In this document: positions 35,550 through 46,473 of the stretch, one piece after another
Position numbering within the stretch: the first letter of the stretch is position 1
Layout: the number at the start of each line of letters is the position of its first letter
Origin: Sphingomonas abietis
GTDB taxonomy: Bacteria; Pseudomonadota; Alphaproteobacteria; Sphingomonadales; Sphingomonadaceae
Direction: 5' to 3'
DNA: 64,000 nucleotides
Assembly: GCF_027625475.1 (NCBI RefSeq)
Contig: NZ_CP115174.1
Coordinates: forward strand, 4,182,501-4,246,500
The notes under the pieces: generated by a model
Seen by the model: only the letters and a program-made list of their open reading frames with translations
Told to the model about the DNA's origin: nothing
Database searches by the model: none
Made by a program: the position numbers and the translations under genes

Positions 35550-38369
35550 CTACTTTGCCGGCGCCGCCTTGACCACCTCCACCGGCAGCCCGAGCGTATC
35601 GAGCTGCGGTTTCACCTTGGCGGCATCGCCCACCACCACCCAGACGAGCTGCTCCGGCTTGATATCCGCCCGCGCCACCGCATTGAGCTCGGCGGTGGTC
35701 AGCGCGCGATAGGTGTCGGCGATGTGCGCGTAATAATCGTCGGGCCGCTGGAGCAGATCGTTGCGCTGCATCGCGTCGAGCAGCTCGTTGCCGGTCTCGA
35801 AGCTGCCCGGCAGCTGACGGACGCTGCGCTCCACGGTGCGTTCGCGCTCCTCGTCGGTGATGGGCTGGGTGGTCAGAAACGCCTTCATGTCGCCCAGCAT
35901 CGCCTGGATGGCAGGCCCGGTCTTGTCGGTCTGTACCGGCGCCGCGACCAGATAGGGGATCCGCCCGGCATAGCGCGAAATCCCCGACGAGACGCCATAG
36001 GACCAGGCCTTGGTCTCGCGGATGTCCATGTTGAGACGCGACAGGAAGCTGCCGCCCAGCGCATCGTTGGCGGCGATCAGCGGCAGCAGCTCGTCGGTGC
36101 CCTTGGCGGTCAGCACCTCGCCCGCCTCGATCACCGATTGCGGAGAACCGGGGCGATCGACCAGCACGATGCGCGGCCGGGGCGCCGGCACCGGCGTATC
36201 CAGCGCCTTGGTGCCCGCCGGGCCGACCGCCTTCCAGCCCGCGAAGCGCGCCTCCAGCATCGGCTGGATGGTGGCGAGCGGCAGATCGGACACGATGAAG
36301 ATGCTGCTGTCCGTCGGCCGCAGCCAGCGATTCTTGTAGGCGACGAGATCGGCCTTGGTGAGCTTCGCCACCGCCGCCGGATCGCCCAGGCCGCCGCCCG
36401 GCACCGCATAGGGGTGGCCGGCACCATAGATCAGCCCCGGCAGCATCCGCCCGGCCAGCCCTTCCGGATCGGAGAGCTGGGACTGGATGCCGGCGAGCTG
36501 CTCGCCCTTCACCCGCTGGATATCCGCGAAGGTCGGGTTGAGGGTCACGTCGGCGAGCAGATCCATGCCCGGCGCGAGATTGGGGGTGACGACGACCAGA
36601 TCGATCTCGGCGCGGTCCATCGAGCCGCCGGCGGCGATCCGCGACCCGAGATGCTCCTGATCGGAGGCGATCTCGGCCGAGGAGCGGGTCGTGGTGCCTT
36701 CGTCGAGCAGGCTCAGCATCAGCGATCCGGTGCCCAGTGCCGCCTTGGGATCGGCCGAAAAGCCGCCGTCGAAGGTGATGGCGAGGCTGGTCAGCGGCAG
36801 GCCGGTGCGCTGGGCATAGACCAGCTTCACACCGTTGGAGAGCGTGGTGCGGGTGATCGCCGGATAGGTGAGGTTGGAGATGTCGCCGACCGGCGGCGCC
36901 ACCCGCTTCGGCCCCATGACGGGGGCATCGCCGCTCGCGGCGACCTCCTTGGTGCCGGCAATCGGCTTGGTCGCCGCCTGCCCGGCCTTCGCCTCCTCAT
37001 AGGGCGCGCGCGGCCCCGGTGCGACGGTGAGCGCGTAGACCGGGCGGGTCAGCCATTTCTGCAATGCGGCGGTCACGCTGGCCGGGGTCGCCTGGGCATA
37101 TTGCGCCAGCTGCTTCTGGTAGAAGCCCGGATCGCCGGTATAGACCGCGCCCTGCGCCAGCACCGCCGCGCGGCCGGACAGGCCGCCGACCTTCTCCAGC
37201 CCGAAGATGCGACCGGCGATCTCCTGCGTCACGGCGCGCTGGATCTCGTCCGCCGTCGGCCCGTGCGCGACCAGATCGGCGATGATCGCATCGAGCCGCC
37301 GGCCGACCAGCTGGGGATCGACGCCGGGCTTCACATCCACCTGCACCTCGAACTGGCTGACCCGCTCGAGCGGCTCGACGCCGGCGCTGACCGACACCGC
37401 CAGCCCCTCCTTGCGGATCAGCGCGTTGTCGAGGCGCGAACTGGCGAGGCCGCCGAGCACCGACGAGGCGATGTCGAGCGGCACGATATCGGGATCGGCG
37501 AGGCCGGGGATCGCCCAGGCGCGATACAGCCGGGTCGTCGCCACCTGGTCGTGGATCGTCTCGTCCTTGCGCGCCGGCAAGGTCGGCACCGCGGCGAGCG
37601 TCGGCGTCGGCTGCGGCCCGCGGGCGATATCGCCGAAATATTTCTCGACCAGCGGCCGGGCGGTGGCGGCGTCGATATCGCCGCTCAGCGCCAGCACCGC
37701 ATTGTTGGGGCCATAATGGCCGCGAAACCACTCGCGCACGTCGCCGAGGCTGGCATGATCGAGATCCGCCATCGAGCCGATCGTGGTGTGCTGATAGGGA
37801 TGGCCATCCGGGAACAGCGCCTGCTGTTCGGCATATTGGACCAGACCATAGGGCTGATTGTCGTCCTGCCTCTTCTCGTTCTGAACCACGCCGCGCTGGC
37901 GATCGAGCGTCGCCTGCCCGACCGCGCCGAGCAGATGGCCCATGCGATCGCTCTCGAGGAACAGGGCCAATGGCAGCGCCGCGGTCGGCACCGTCTCGAA
38001 GAAGTTGGTGCGATCGAAGCTGGTGGTGCCGTTATAGTCGGTCGCGCCGACGCTCTCGAGCGGCTTGAAGAAGTCGCCCGGCGCATTCTCCGATCCGTTG
38101 AACATCAGATGCTCGAACAGGTGGGCGAAGCCGGTCTTGCCGGCGGGCTCGTCCTTGGAGCCGGCATGATACCAGACCGACACCGCCACCACCGGCGCCT
38201 TGCGATCGGTCGAGACGATCACCCGCAAGCCATTGGCCAGCGTGAACTCCTGATAGGGAAGCGACACGCGCGCGGCCAGTTCGGGCAGCGGCACCGGCTT
38301 GGCGAGCGGCGCGGCGGAGAGCGGCGAGAGGGCGGAAGCAAGCAAAAGCGCGGAAATCGCAAGGCGCAT
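35550..38369 (-). CDS. two-domain M16 (insulinase/pitrilysin) metallopeptidase
   Basis: A 939-residue secreted or periplasmic protease with a signal peptide (residues 1-20). The inverted zinc motif HLFEH is at residues 83-87, and the downstream Glu ligand region follows around 160. The second half (from about residue 500) repeats the M16 fold without an HxxEH motif, the usual inactive half that closes the chamber. It probably degrades peptides, such as signal or nutrient peptides. It diverges from the DUF1003 gene. Confidence 0.93.
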   Translation of the reverse strand: MRLAISALLLASALSPLSAAPLAKPVPLPELAARVSLPYQEFTLANGLRVIVSTDRKAPVVAVSVWYHAGSKDEPAGKTGFAHLFEHLMFNGSENAPGDFFKPLESVGATDYNGTTSFDRTNFFETVPTAALPLALFLESDRMGHLLGAVGQATLDRQRGVVQNEKRQDDNQPYGLVQYAEQQALFPDGHPYQHTTIGSMADLDHASLGDVREWFRGHYGPNNAVLALSGDIDAATARPLVEKYFGDIARGPQPTPTLAAVPTLPARKDETIHDQVATTRLYRAWAIPGLADPDIVPLDIASSVLGGLASSRLDNALIRKEGLAVSVSAGVEPLERVSQFEVQVDVKPGVDPQLVGRRLDAIIADLVAHGPTADEIQRAVTQEIAGRIFGLEKVGGLSGRAAVLAQGAVYTGDPGFYQKQLAQYAQATPASVTAALQKWLTRPVYALTVAPGPRAPYEEAKAGQAATKPIAGTKEVAASGDAPVMGPKRVAPPVGDISNLTYPAITRTTLSNGVKLVYAQRTGLPLTSLAITFDGGFSADPKAALGTGSLMLSLLDEGTTTRSSAEIASDQEHLGSRIAAGGSMDRAEIDLVVVTPNLAPGMDLLADVTLNPTFADIQRVKGEQLAGIQSQLSDPEGLAGRMLPGLIYGAGHPYAVPGGGLGDPAAVAKLTKADLVAYKNRWLRPTDSSIFIVSDLPLATIQPMLEARFAGWKAVGPAGTKALDTPVPAPRPRIVLVDRPGSPQSVIEAGEVLTAKGTDELLPLIAANDALGGSFLSRLNMDIRETKAWSYGVSSGISRYAGRIPYLVAAPVQTDKTGPAIQAMLGDMKAFLTTQPITDEERERTVERSVRQLPGSFETGNELLDAMQRNDLLQRPDDYYAHIADTYRALTTAELNAVARADIKPEQLVWVVVGDAAKVKPQLDTLGLPVEVVKAAPAK

Positions 38370-38489
38370 CAGGATTCATACCTCGGCAGGGGATGATCGC
38401 AGCATAGGGCCGTCCCCACGCACCGCAACGGCTTGGCGGCGGGCGTGGTTTGGCGCAGTCCCTTGCCCATCCGTTTTCAGGAGTCGCTC

Positions 38490-39008
38490 ATGGCCCTTCG
38501 CCATCTTTCATTGCCCGAGCTTGCCCGCCGCTATCTCGCCAAGGATCCCCTCAGCCTCGACGCCGAGGAACGCAAGGTTCTCGAAAGCTTCAAGGAGCGG
38601 CGGCCGATCAGCCAGGATTCGGTCGAGATCGAGGAGGCGCAGGCGAGCTTCGGCGATCGGCTGGCCGACCAGGTGGCGGCGATCGGCGGATCATGGGGCT
38701 TCATCATCAGCTTTGGCGTCATCCTGTTCGGCTGGATGCTGCTCAACAGCGACATCCTCTCCCATTGGAACCTCGCCTTCGATCCCTACCCCTATATCTT
38801 CCTCAACCTGATGCTCTCGATGCTCGCCGCGATCCAGGCACCGGTGATCATGATGAGCCAGAACCGCCAGGGCGACCGCGATCGGGTCGCCGCCAGCCAC
38901 GATTACGAGGTCAATCTGCGCGCCGAGATCGAGATCATGCGCCTGCACGAGAAGATGGATGCATTGCTGGAGCGGCTCGACCGCGACGACGCCCAAATCT
39001 CGCGATAG
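38490..39008 (+). CDS. DUF1003 membrane protein
   Basis: A 172-residue protein with two membrane helices (about 70-88 and 103-124) joined by [20 protein letters not shown], then [20 protein letters not shown] and a helical tail. This is the DUF1003 pattern. Function is unknown. CAGGAG precedes the ATG. The clpB promoter lies 4 bp after its stop, so clpB is probably transcribed independently. Confidence 0.9.
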   Translation: MALRHLSLPELARRYLAKDPLSLDAEERKVLESFKERRPISQDSVEIEEAQASFGDRLADQVAAIGGSWGFIISFGVILFGWMLLNSDILSHWNLAFDPYPYIFLNLMLSMLAAIQAPVIMMSQNRQGDRDRVAASHDYEVNLRAEIEIMRLHEKMDALLERLDRDDAQISR

Positions 39009-39011
39009 CCT

Positions 39012-39039
39012 CTTGTGTTGCATATAAGTCACACCATAT
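39012..39039 (+). promoter_or_regulatory. sigma-32-type heat-shock promoter of clpB
   Basis: CTTGTG at 39012-39017 matches the -35 (CTTGAA), and CACCATAT at 39032-39039 matches the -10 (CCCCATnT), with a 14-bp spacer as in RpoH promoters. It lies 31 bp before the clpB start. This is pattern recognition against the known consensus. Confidence 0.65.
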
Positions 39040-39070
39040 CGCGGCGGACCACTCTTTAGGGGAGCTTGCA

Positions 39071-41650
<2,580 letters not shown>

Positions 41651-41654
41651 TTGA

Positions 41655-43163
41655 TCAGGGGCGAGCGATGTCGAACGCGACCGTCATGCGTTCGCCCGCC
41701 GGAAAAGGGCGCGTTCCGTGCCACATCGTGGATGGGAACAAGACCAGTCGTCCAGCTGCGGGTTCGACCTGACGGAAACCATCGAGTGTCGGCAGGATAT
41801 CTCGGCACTCGCCAAAGGCGAGCCAACCCTCTTGGCTCGCTTGGTTCGTGCCATTGGGCAGGGCGACGTAAAATGCCGAACTGAGCCAGCCCTGCGGATG
41901 AACATGGTCGACATGGAAACCAGCACCCGAAAGGCGGACCGACCATGCGCCCGCAATTCTCACCGGCGCTCGCGGGTCGATCAGCGTTGGATGTCCCACA
42001 ACTGCTGGCGGTAGCTGCGCGATATGGGCCGACACCGCTTCCAGCAGCACATCGCGGAGCTGGCGGATCTCCGGTTCGGCGCGGGCGAGGAGGTTGCCGT
42101 CGGTCTGGGTGCCGCCGCGCACCGACTGATCGAGAAATTCGCCTGAGCGACGATGCAGCGCCCGCAGCATATCTGCCAATGCGGCGATCTCCTGGGCGGA
42201 CAGACCCAGATCATACACGCCGACCAGCCTGGGATTGCCCTCAAGCCAGTGCCACCGATCATCCTCGACTAACCGCCAAAGCAGGCTGCGATAGGGCCAG
42301 AGTATGACCTCCTCCTGCATCGGAAAGGCCCGCTCGGCCATGGCAGTCGCCTCATCGAAGCGCCCCATGCGAATGAGATTGCGAAGCGGACGGATAAGCC
42401 CCGCAGCGGAGTTAGTGAGAGTAAGCCGATCGAACAAGCGCTGCGCGGCCTCCGCTTCGCCAGCCTCACTGAGCCCAATCGCCTCGACCCGGCGCCATTC
42501 CTGCTGTTCGCCCAGCCGGGAGCTGGCAGCACGCGCCATCTCGGTTGCCTCGACATACCGACGTGCATCAAGCAGCATGCTCAGCAGAAGCCGCCATAAC
42601 GAAGGATCGCCCGGATAACGCGCCAGCGCTGCCCGAACCGTGGCGGTCCCGTCACCCGTCATCCTCGAAGCGGCATGAATCCGTGCATACGCCGCATGAC
42701 CTTCGTGCCAACCGGGATTTTCCTCCAATATGCTGGTCATCGCAGCGATCGCATCGTTTCCACGTTGTTCGGCGACGAGGGCGGCCGCCCGGCCGACCAG
42801 CATGCTCGCATCCGTCGGCGCCAGCCTGAGAGCCCTGTCATAGAAAGCCGTTGCCGGGATCCCCGCTTCCCAAGTCGACCGTGCGAGGCCATGGGCGACG
42901 AGCGCATCCTTCGGCGCAAGACGAACGGCATGCTCGAATGCCGCCACTGCCCCCCGTCCGTCCAGAACCCCCCGGCGCGCCAATCCGAGGATCTGGTATA
43001 GCCGTGCGTCCTTGGCACCAGCAGCAATCGCTTGCGTGATCCGAGCCGTGATCGCCTCGAAAAGCCCATGGTCGAGGGCATCAAGAGAGAGATCGGCCAG
43101 CGCCGATACCGATAATGGCCTCGGATCGGCCAATCGTCGTTCGATCTGGCGGCGTTCGTTCAT
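41655..43163 (-). CDS. TPR protein with C-terminal 2OG-Fe(II) oxygenase domain
   Basis: A 502-residue protein. Residues from about 40 to 300 are helical TPR-like repeats. The C-terminal domain from about 395 is a putative 2-oxoglutarate/Fe(II) oxygenase (PF13759 type), with metal ligands His417, Asp419 (FHVDHVHPQGW) and His482 (STMWHGTRPF) and a 2OG-binding Arg at 492. Such domains hydroxylate side chains of proteins or small molecules. The TPR half suggests a protein or peptide substrate. It diverges from the sulfotransferase gene across 80 bp, which suggests shared control. Confidence 0.85.
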   Translation of the reverse strand: MNERRQIERRLADPRPLSVSALADLSLDALDHGLFEAITARITQAIAAGAKDARLYQILGLARRGVLDGRGAVAAFEHAVRLAPKDALVAHGLARSTWEAGIPATAFYDRALRLAPTDASMLVGRAAALVAEQRGNDAIAAMTSILEENPGWHEGHAAYARIHAASRMTGDGTATVRAALARYPGDPSLWRLLLSMLLDARRYVEATEMARAASSRLGEQQEWRRVEAIGLSEAGEAEAAQRLFDRLTLTNSAAGLIRPLRNLIRMGRFDEATAMAERAFPMQEEVILWPYRSLLWRLVEDDRWHWLEGNPRLVGVYDLGLSAQEIAALADMLRALHRRSGEFLDQSVRGGTQTDGNLLARAEPEIRQLRDVLLEAVSAHIAQLPPAVVGHPTLIDPRAPVRIAGAWSVRLSGAGFHVDHVHPQGWLSSAFYVALPNGTNQASQEGWLAFGECRDILPTLDGFRQVEPAAGRLVLFPSTMWHGTRPFPAGERMTVAFDIARP

Positions 43164-43243
43164 ATCTTTTGCCTAGCAAAATGCGGCTTCAGGACAAGAG
43201 CAAGGCCCTTGGATCGGCACTGGCGAGCCGCTAGAGAGGATTT

Positions 43244-44845
43244 ATGCTGGACGAAATCGCCGAAATCGAACGCGCTCTGGACCGCGAAGACCTTCCATCG
43301 GCCGCCGCCTTGGCATCACGCGCGCTAGCGAAGGGCATCCGTCAACCATTGGTGTTCAATCTGGTGGCATGGCGCCATGAGGAGGATGGTCGCCTCGAAG
43401 AAGCCGAGGCTGTGATCCGCGATGCTCTCGCGACATGGCCCACCGACCCCTCGCTCCATCTTGCGCTGGGCGTCGTTCTACGCAAAGCGGGCGGATTGCG
43501 CTCGGCAGTCGAATCGTTCCAGCGCGCCATCGAACTGGACGCCAGCTATGCCGCTGCTTGGTTCGAGCGCGGCTCGACCTTCGAGCGCGGCGGTGCGTTG
43601 GCCGATGCGGCGGACGATTTTCGTCGTGCCATCGAGCTTGAGCCGGGCAATGCCGCCGCCCATGCTTCGCTCGGCGCGAGCCTTGCCCGACGCGGCGACC
43701 GGGAAAGCGCAACGCACCATGCGACGCAGGCGCTGCGGCTTGATCCGGGCAATGTCACCGCTCACAATGCACTCGCGCTGGTGGCAATAGAGGAAAAACG
43801 TTTCGTCGACGCCATCGCCCTGCTCGAACCCGTGACCATTGGCAGCTTGGACGATCGCGAGATATTGGTCAGCACCCGCACCCTGCTGGGCGATGCGTAT
43901 GAAGGGGCTGGCCGCTATGACGACGCCTATCTGACATATGCCGCCGCGCAGACCCTGTTCCACACCGAGAACAGCGCACGTTTGGGCAAAAATCATCACG
44001 ACGCGCTGGACGCGGCTCAGAAAACTGGCGATTCTCTGGAAGCAGCGGATCCGGCGCTCTGGCGCGGCACGCCGACGTCGACTGGCCCTGCCGCAATCCA
44101 TGTCTTCCTAACCGGCTACCCGCGTTCAGGCACGACACTTGCCGAGAATATCCTGGCGACGTTGCCGGGAGCGGTTGCGATCGAGGAACGGCGGACGCTG
44201 GGTATGGTTGATCGCGCCTATCAAGAGGATACCGACGGCCTATCGCGCTTCGCCTCGCTACCCGAAGAACAACTCGCAGTCTTCCGCGAAGCCTATTGGA
44301 CCCACGCCACGGAAGCGGCCAGGGAATCGCTGACCGGCAAACTGTTCGTCGACATGGACCCGTTCAAAGGCGGCCGGCTGCCAATCATCGCCAAGCTGTT
44401 TCCTGACGCCAAGACGGTAATCATGCGTCGCGATCCGCGTGACGTCGTGTGGAGCTGTTTCCACACGAGCTTTGCCTTCAATGCTGGCACCATGGCCTTC
44501 GCCACGCTGGAAAGCACTGCGAAACACTATGCGCTGACTCAGCGGGTTATCGAACGGTCTCTCGCAACCCTCCCAATCAATGCCTTCGAACTGCGCTACG
44601 AGCTGCTGGTCCGCGATTTCGATGCGACCACGCAGGCTCTGTGCAGCTTCCTCGGCGTGCCTTGGGAGGAGGAATTGCGCCGCTTCGACCGCACCGCCAA
44701 CCGGCGAGGCGTATCGACCGCCAGCACCACCCAGGTCCGCAAGGGGCTCTATGATGGCTCCGGCGGTTGGCGTCGTTACGAACGCCAACTCGCCACTGTC
44801 GAACCGATCCTCAAGCCGTGGATCGAACGCCTCGGCTACGCCTGA
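43244..44845 (+). CDS. TPR-sulfotransferase
   Basis: A 533-residue protein. TPR repeats fill residues about 30-260. The C-terminal half is a PAPS-dependent sulfotransferase: the 5'-phosphosulfate loop GYPRSGTTLAENIL has PRSGTT at residues 293-298, and the 3'-phosphate site is IMRRDPRDVVWS (Arg395-396, Ser404). The catalytic base is not certain. Related TPR-fused sulfotransferases are annotated in many proteobacteria without a known substrate, and tyrosine or glycan sulfation is possible. GAGAGGA supports the ATG. Confidence 0.88.
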   Translation: MLDEIAEIERALDREDLPSAAALASRALAKGIRQPLVFNLVAWRHEEDGRLEEAEAVIRDALATWPTDPSLHLALGVVLRKAGGLRSAVESFQRAIELDASYAAAWFERGSTFERGGALADAADDFRRAIELEPGNAAAHASLGASLARRGDRESATHHATQALRLDPGNVTAHNALALVAIEEKRFVDAIALLEPVTIGSLDDREILVSTRTLLGDAYEGAGRYDDAYLTYAAAQTLFHTENSARLGKNHHDALDAAQKTGDSLEAADPALWRGTPTSTGPAAIHVFLTGYPRSGTTLAENILATLPGAVAIEERRTLGMVDRAYQEDTDGLSRFASLPEEQLAVFREAYWTHATEAARESLTGKLFVDMDPFKGGRLPIIAKLFPDAKTVIMRRDPRDVVWSCFHTSFAFNAGTMAFATLESTAKHYALTQRVIERSLATLPINAFELRYELLVRDFDATTQALCSFLGVPWEEELRRFDRTANRRGVSTASTTQVRKGLYDGSGGWRRYERQLATVEPILKPWIERLGYA

Positions 44846-44847
44846 AC

Positions 44848-45129
44848 CTACCGGCCGTTAGGCTGGCTATTGTAAGTCTCCTGATGCTCTGCCCATTGCC
44901 CGGCATGAAACGCGCGATCACGCCATTGTGCGGCGGTCAGGCAGACCTTGGTCGTAGCAATTCTCGATCCGATCTGATCCTCGGTCTTGCAGATGATCCG
45001 GTTGGGATCTTTCGCGTCCTTGGTTGCCGGAATAGCGGGGGAGGCGACCGGCGTTACAGCGTCATCCGCAAGAGCAGCGACCGGGATGGACAACAATGCA
45101 CATGCAAATATGACATCAGCGAGCTTCAT
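44848..45129 (-). CDS. small secreted Cys-pair protein
   Basis: A 93-residue protein with a signal peptide (residues 1-21, ending AALAD). The mature part has a Pro/Ala-rich stretch followed by ICKTEDQIGSRIATTKVCLT and AAQWRDRAF. The C-K...GSR...K-C-T..QW pattern belongs to a small secreted family that recurs in sphingomonads. The two cysteines could form a disulfide. Function is unknown. It ends 2 bp from the convergent sulfotransferase gene. An upstream in-frame start would destroy the signal peptide. Confidence 0.75.
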   Translation of the reverse strand: MKLADVIFACALLSIPVAALADDAVTPVASPAIPATKDAKDPNRIICKTEDQIGSRIATTKVCLTAAQWRDRAFHAGQWAEHQETYNSQPNGR

Positions 45130-45244
45130 TTCACAAACTCCTGCCCTGATGAGAGACCCACTCATTTTTTTCCAGCATTGGGAAGTGCCATCTTAGCAGG
45201 CCAAACCTGTTCATGACCAGATGATGAGTAAATATCGATCGCAA

Positions 45245-46390
45245 TCACAGTCCGCCCAAATTTCTTCCCGTGGCCTGAGCTTGCATCAAATCCTGGACGA
45301 TCGCACGATCCTGATCATCCAGCTCAGGGCGCCAGAGGTCGCCGATCAAGACGACCCTAAGTTCATTACTGTCGTTCCACGCTTCGTGCTCGATGGTATC
45401 GTCGAATATCCATGGCTCACCAGCTTGCCACTCACGGGTGTCCCCGCCGACTCTAAAGCGGCAGCCGGGAGGAATGATCAACGGCAGGTGGCAAACGACG
45501 CGGAAGTTCGCCACGCCGTGGTGGCTTGGGATATGAGTGTGCGGCGCAAGCAGCGAGAACATGAGGTTAGGGCCGAGCCCCGGAATGACCGCCTGCTCCT
45601 GGCCCGCAAAGGCGGCGATCGTCCGCGGGCAGGCAGCCGCATTCACCGGATCATGATCGCCGTAACGGATGAGATGGAACGCATTCCAGTCCGTCGAACG
45701 GTTGAGAGCCGACCATTGCGCGGCAGGCTGCCCTGGCGCAAGATCCACATACGGACGCTGCCGATCGGCATGGGCGACCGCGAGCGCATGAAATTCGGCG
45801 AGGATGTCGGGGAAAGCGCGCCGTAGCCGATCGCGCAATTCGCCGTGATTCGTATCGAAGAACTCGATATCGGAAAGGCCGGGATAACGATAATGCGTCG
45901 GCTCCTGATGATAGGCCGGCCGCCGGTCTAGGACATTGTCGGCGAAACGACGCGCTCGCATGCGGTGGGCGTCATCGAGTGTATCAGTGAGAGCAAGCCG
46001 CGATTCGACATTGGCTCTATGGCGCTCCAAAAAAACGTTAATTCTTTGGAGTTGCGCTTTCATTGCCGCGGGCAATTGCACTTCGGCTCTGCCGTGAAAA
46101 ACTACCGCTCGATAGATTTCCGCAGCGCGATCTGCATCCCCGAGTTGCTCATGCAGACTGCCTTTGAGAAGCAATCCCACGAAATCATTCGGACGCGCGG
46201 CGAGCGCCGCATTGACCGCATCGAGAGCGCTGGGCATCTGGCCGGTGCGTCGCCGCAGTGCCGCCAGTTTCATCCAACCCGCGAAATCGCCGGGCGCCGT
46301 GAGCAATCCCTCTTCAAGGAGCGCCACGGCCTGCATCACCTGCCCCCGGGCGAGTGCGGCGTCGGTCGCACGGTGAAGATCCGGGTTCAT
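45245..46390 (-). CDS. TPR protein with Asp/Asn beta-hydroxylase-like domain
   Basis: A 381-residue protein. Residues about 5-105 are TPR-like helices. The C-terminal half is an aspartyl/asparaginyl beta-hydroxylase (AspH/LpxO-type) domain: HTHIPSHHGVANFRVVCHLPL has candidate iron ligand His290 or 291 with Arg297, and His335 lies in DDTIEHEAWNDSNELRVVL with Arg345. Family members use Fe(II) and 2-oxoglutarate to hydroxylate Asp/Asn residues or lipid A acyl chains. The start is MNPDLHRATD. A longer start would lie inside a terminator hairpin. Confidence 0.85.
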   Translation of the reverse strand: MNPDLHRATDAALARGQVMQAVALLEEGLLTAPGDFAGWMKLAALRRRTGQMPSALDAVNAALAARPNDFVGLLLKGSLHEQLGDADRAAEIYRAVVFHGRAEVQLPAAMKAQLQRINVFLERHRANVESRLALTDTLDDAHRMRARRFADNVLDRRPAYHQEPTHYRYPGLSDIEFFDTNHGELRDRLRRAFPDILAEFHALAVAHADRQRPYVDLAPGQPAAQWSALNRSTDWNAFHLIRYGDHDPVNAAACPRTIAAFAGQEQAVIPGLGPNLMFSLLAPHTHIPSHHGVANFRVVCHLPLIIPPGCRFRVGGDTREWQAGEPWIFDDTIEHEAWNDSNELRVVLIGDLWRPELDDQDRAIVQDLMQAQATGRNLGGL

Positions 46391-46411
46391 TTCGCCCAAT
46401 ACTCGCTTCGC

Positions 46412-46450
46412 AAATAAAAAGGGATGGCGCATCTTTCGACGCGCCATCCC
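46412..46450 (-). terminator. intrinsic terminator of TonB-receptor gene
   Basis: A 10-bp perfect stem (GGGATGGCGC / GCGCCATCCC) with a ten-base loop is followed on the minus strand by a TTTTTATTT tract. It is a textbook intrinsic terminator 24 bp after the receptor's stop. It separates the receptor from the downstream hydroxylase gene. Confidence 0.92.
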
Positions 46451-46473
46451 CCGATATCAGCTTCCGATCGAGA

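Noticed and set aside
35724..38396. 890-codon open frame opposite the M16 peptidase
   Set aside because: No recognisable domain, His/Arg/Gly-biased composition, and the other strand encodes an intact HLFEH peptidase.
38450..39070. N-terminal extension of ClpB through the DUF1003 gene
   Set aside because: The extra 207 residues resemble no ClpB, run through another gene in a different frame, and skip the heat-shock promoter and the strong ribosome site before the TTG.
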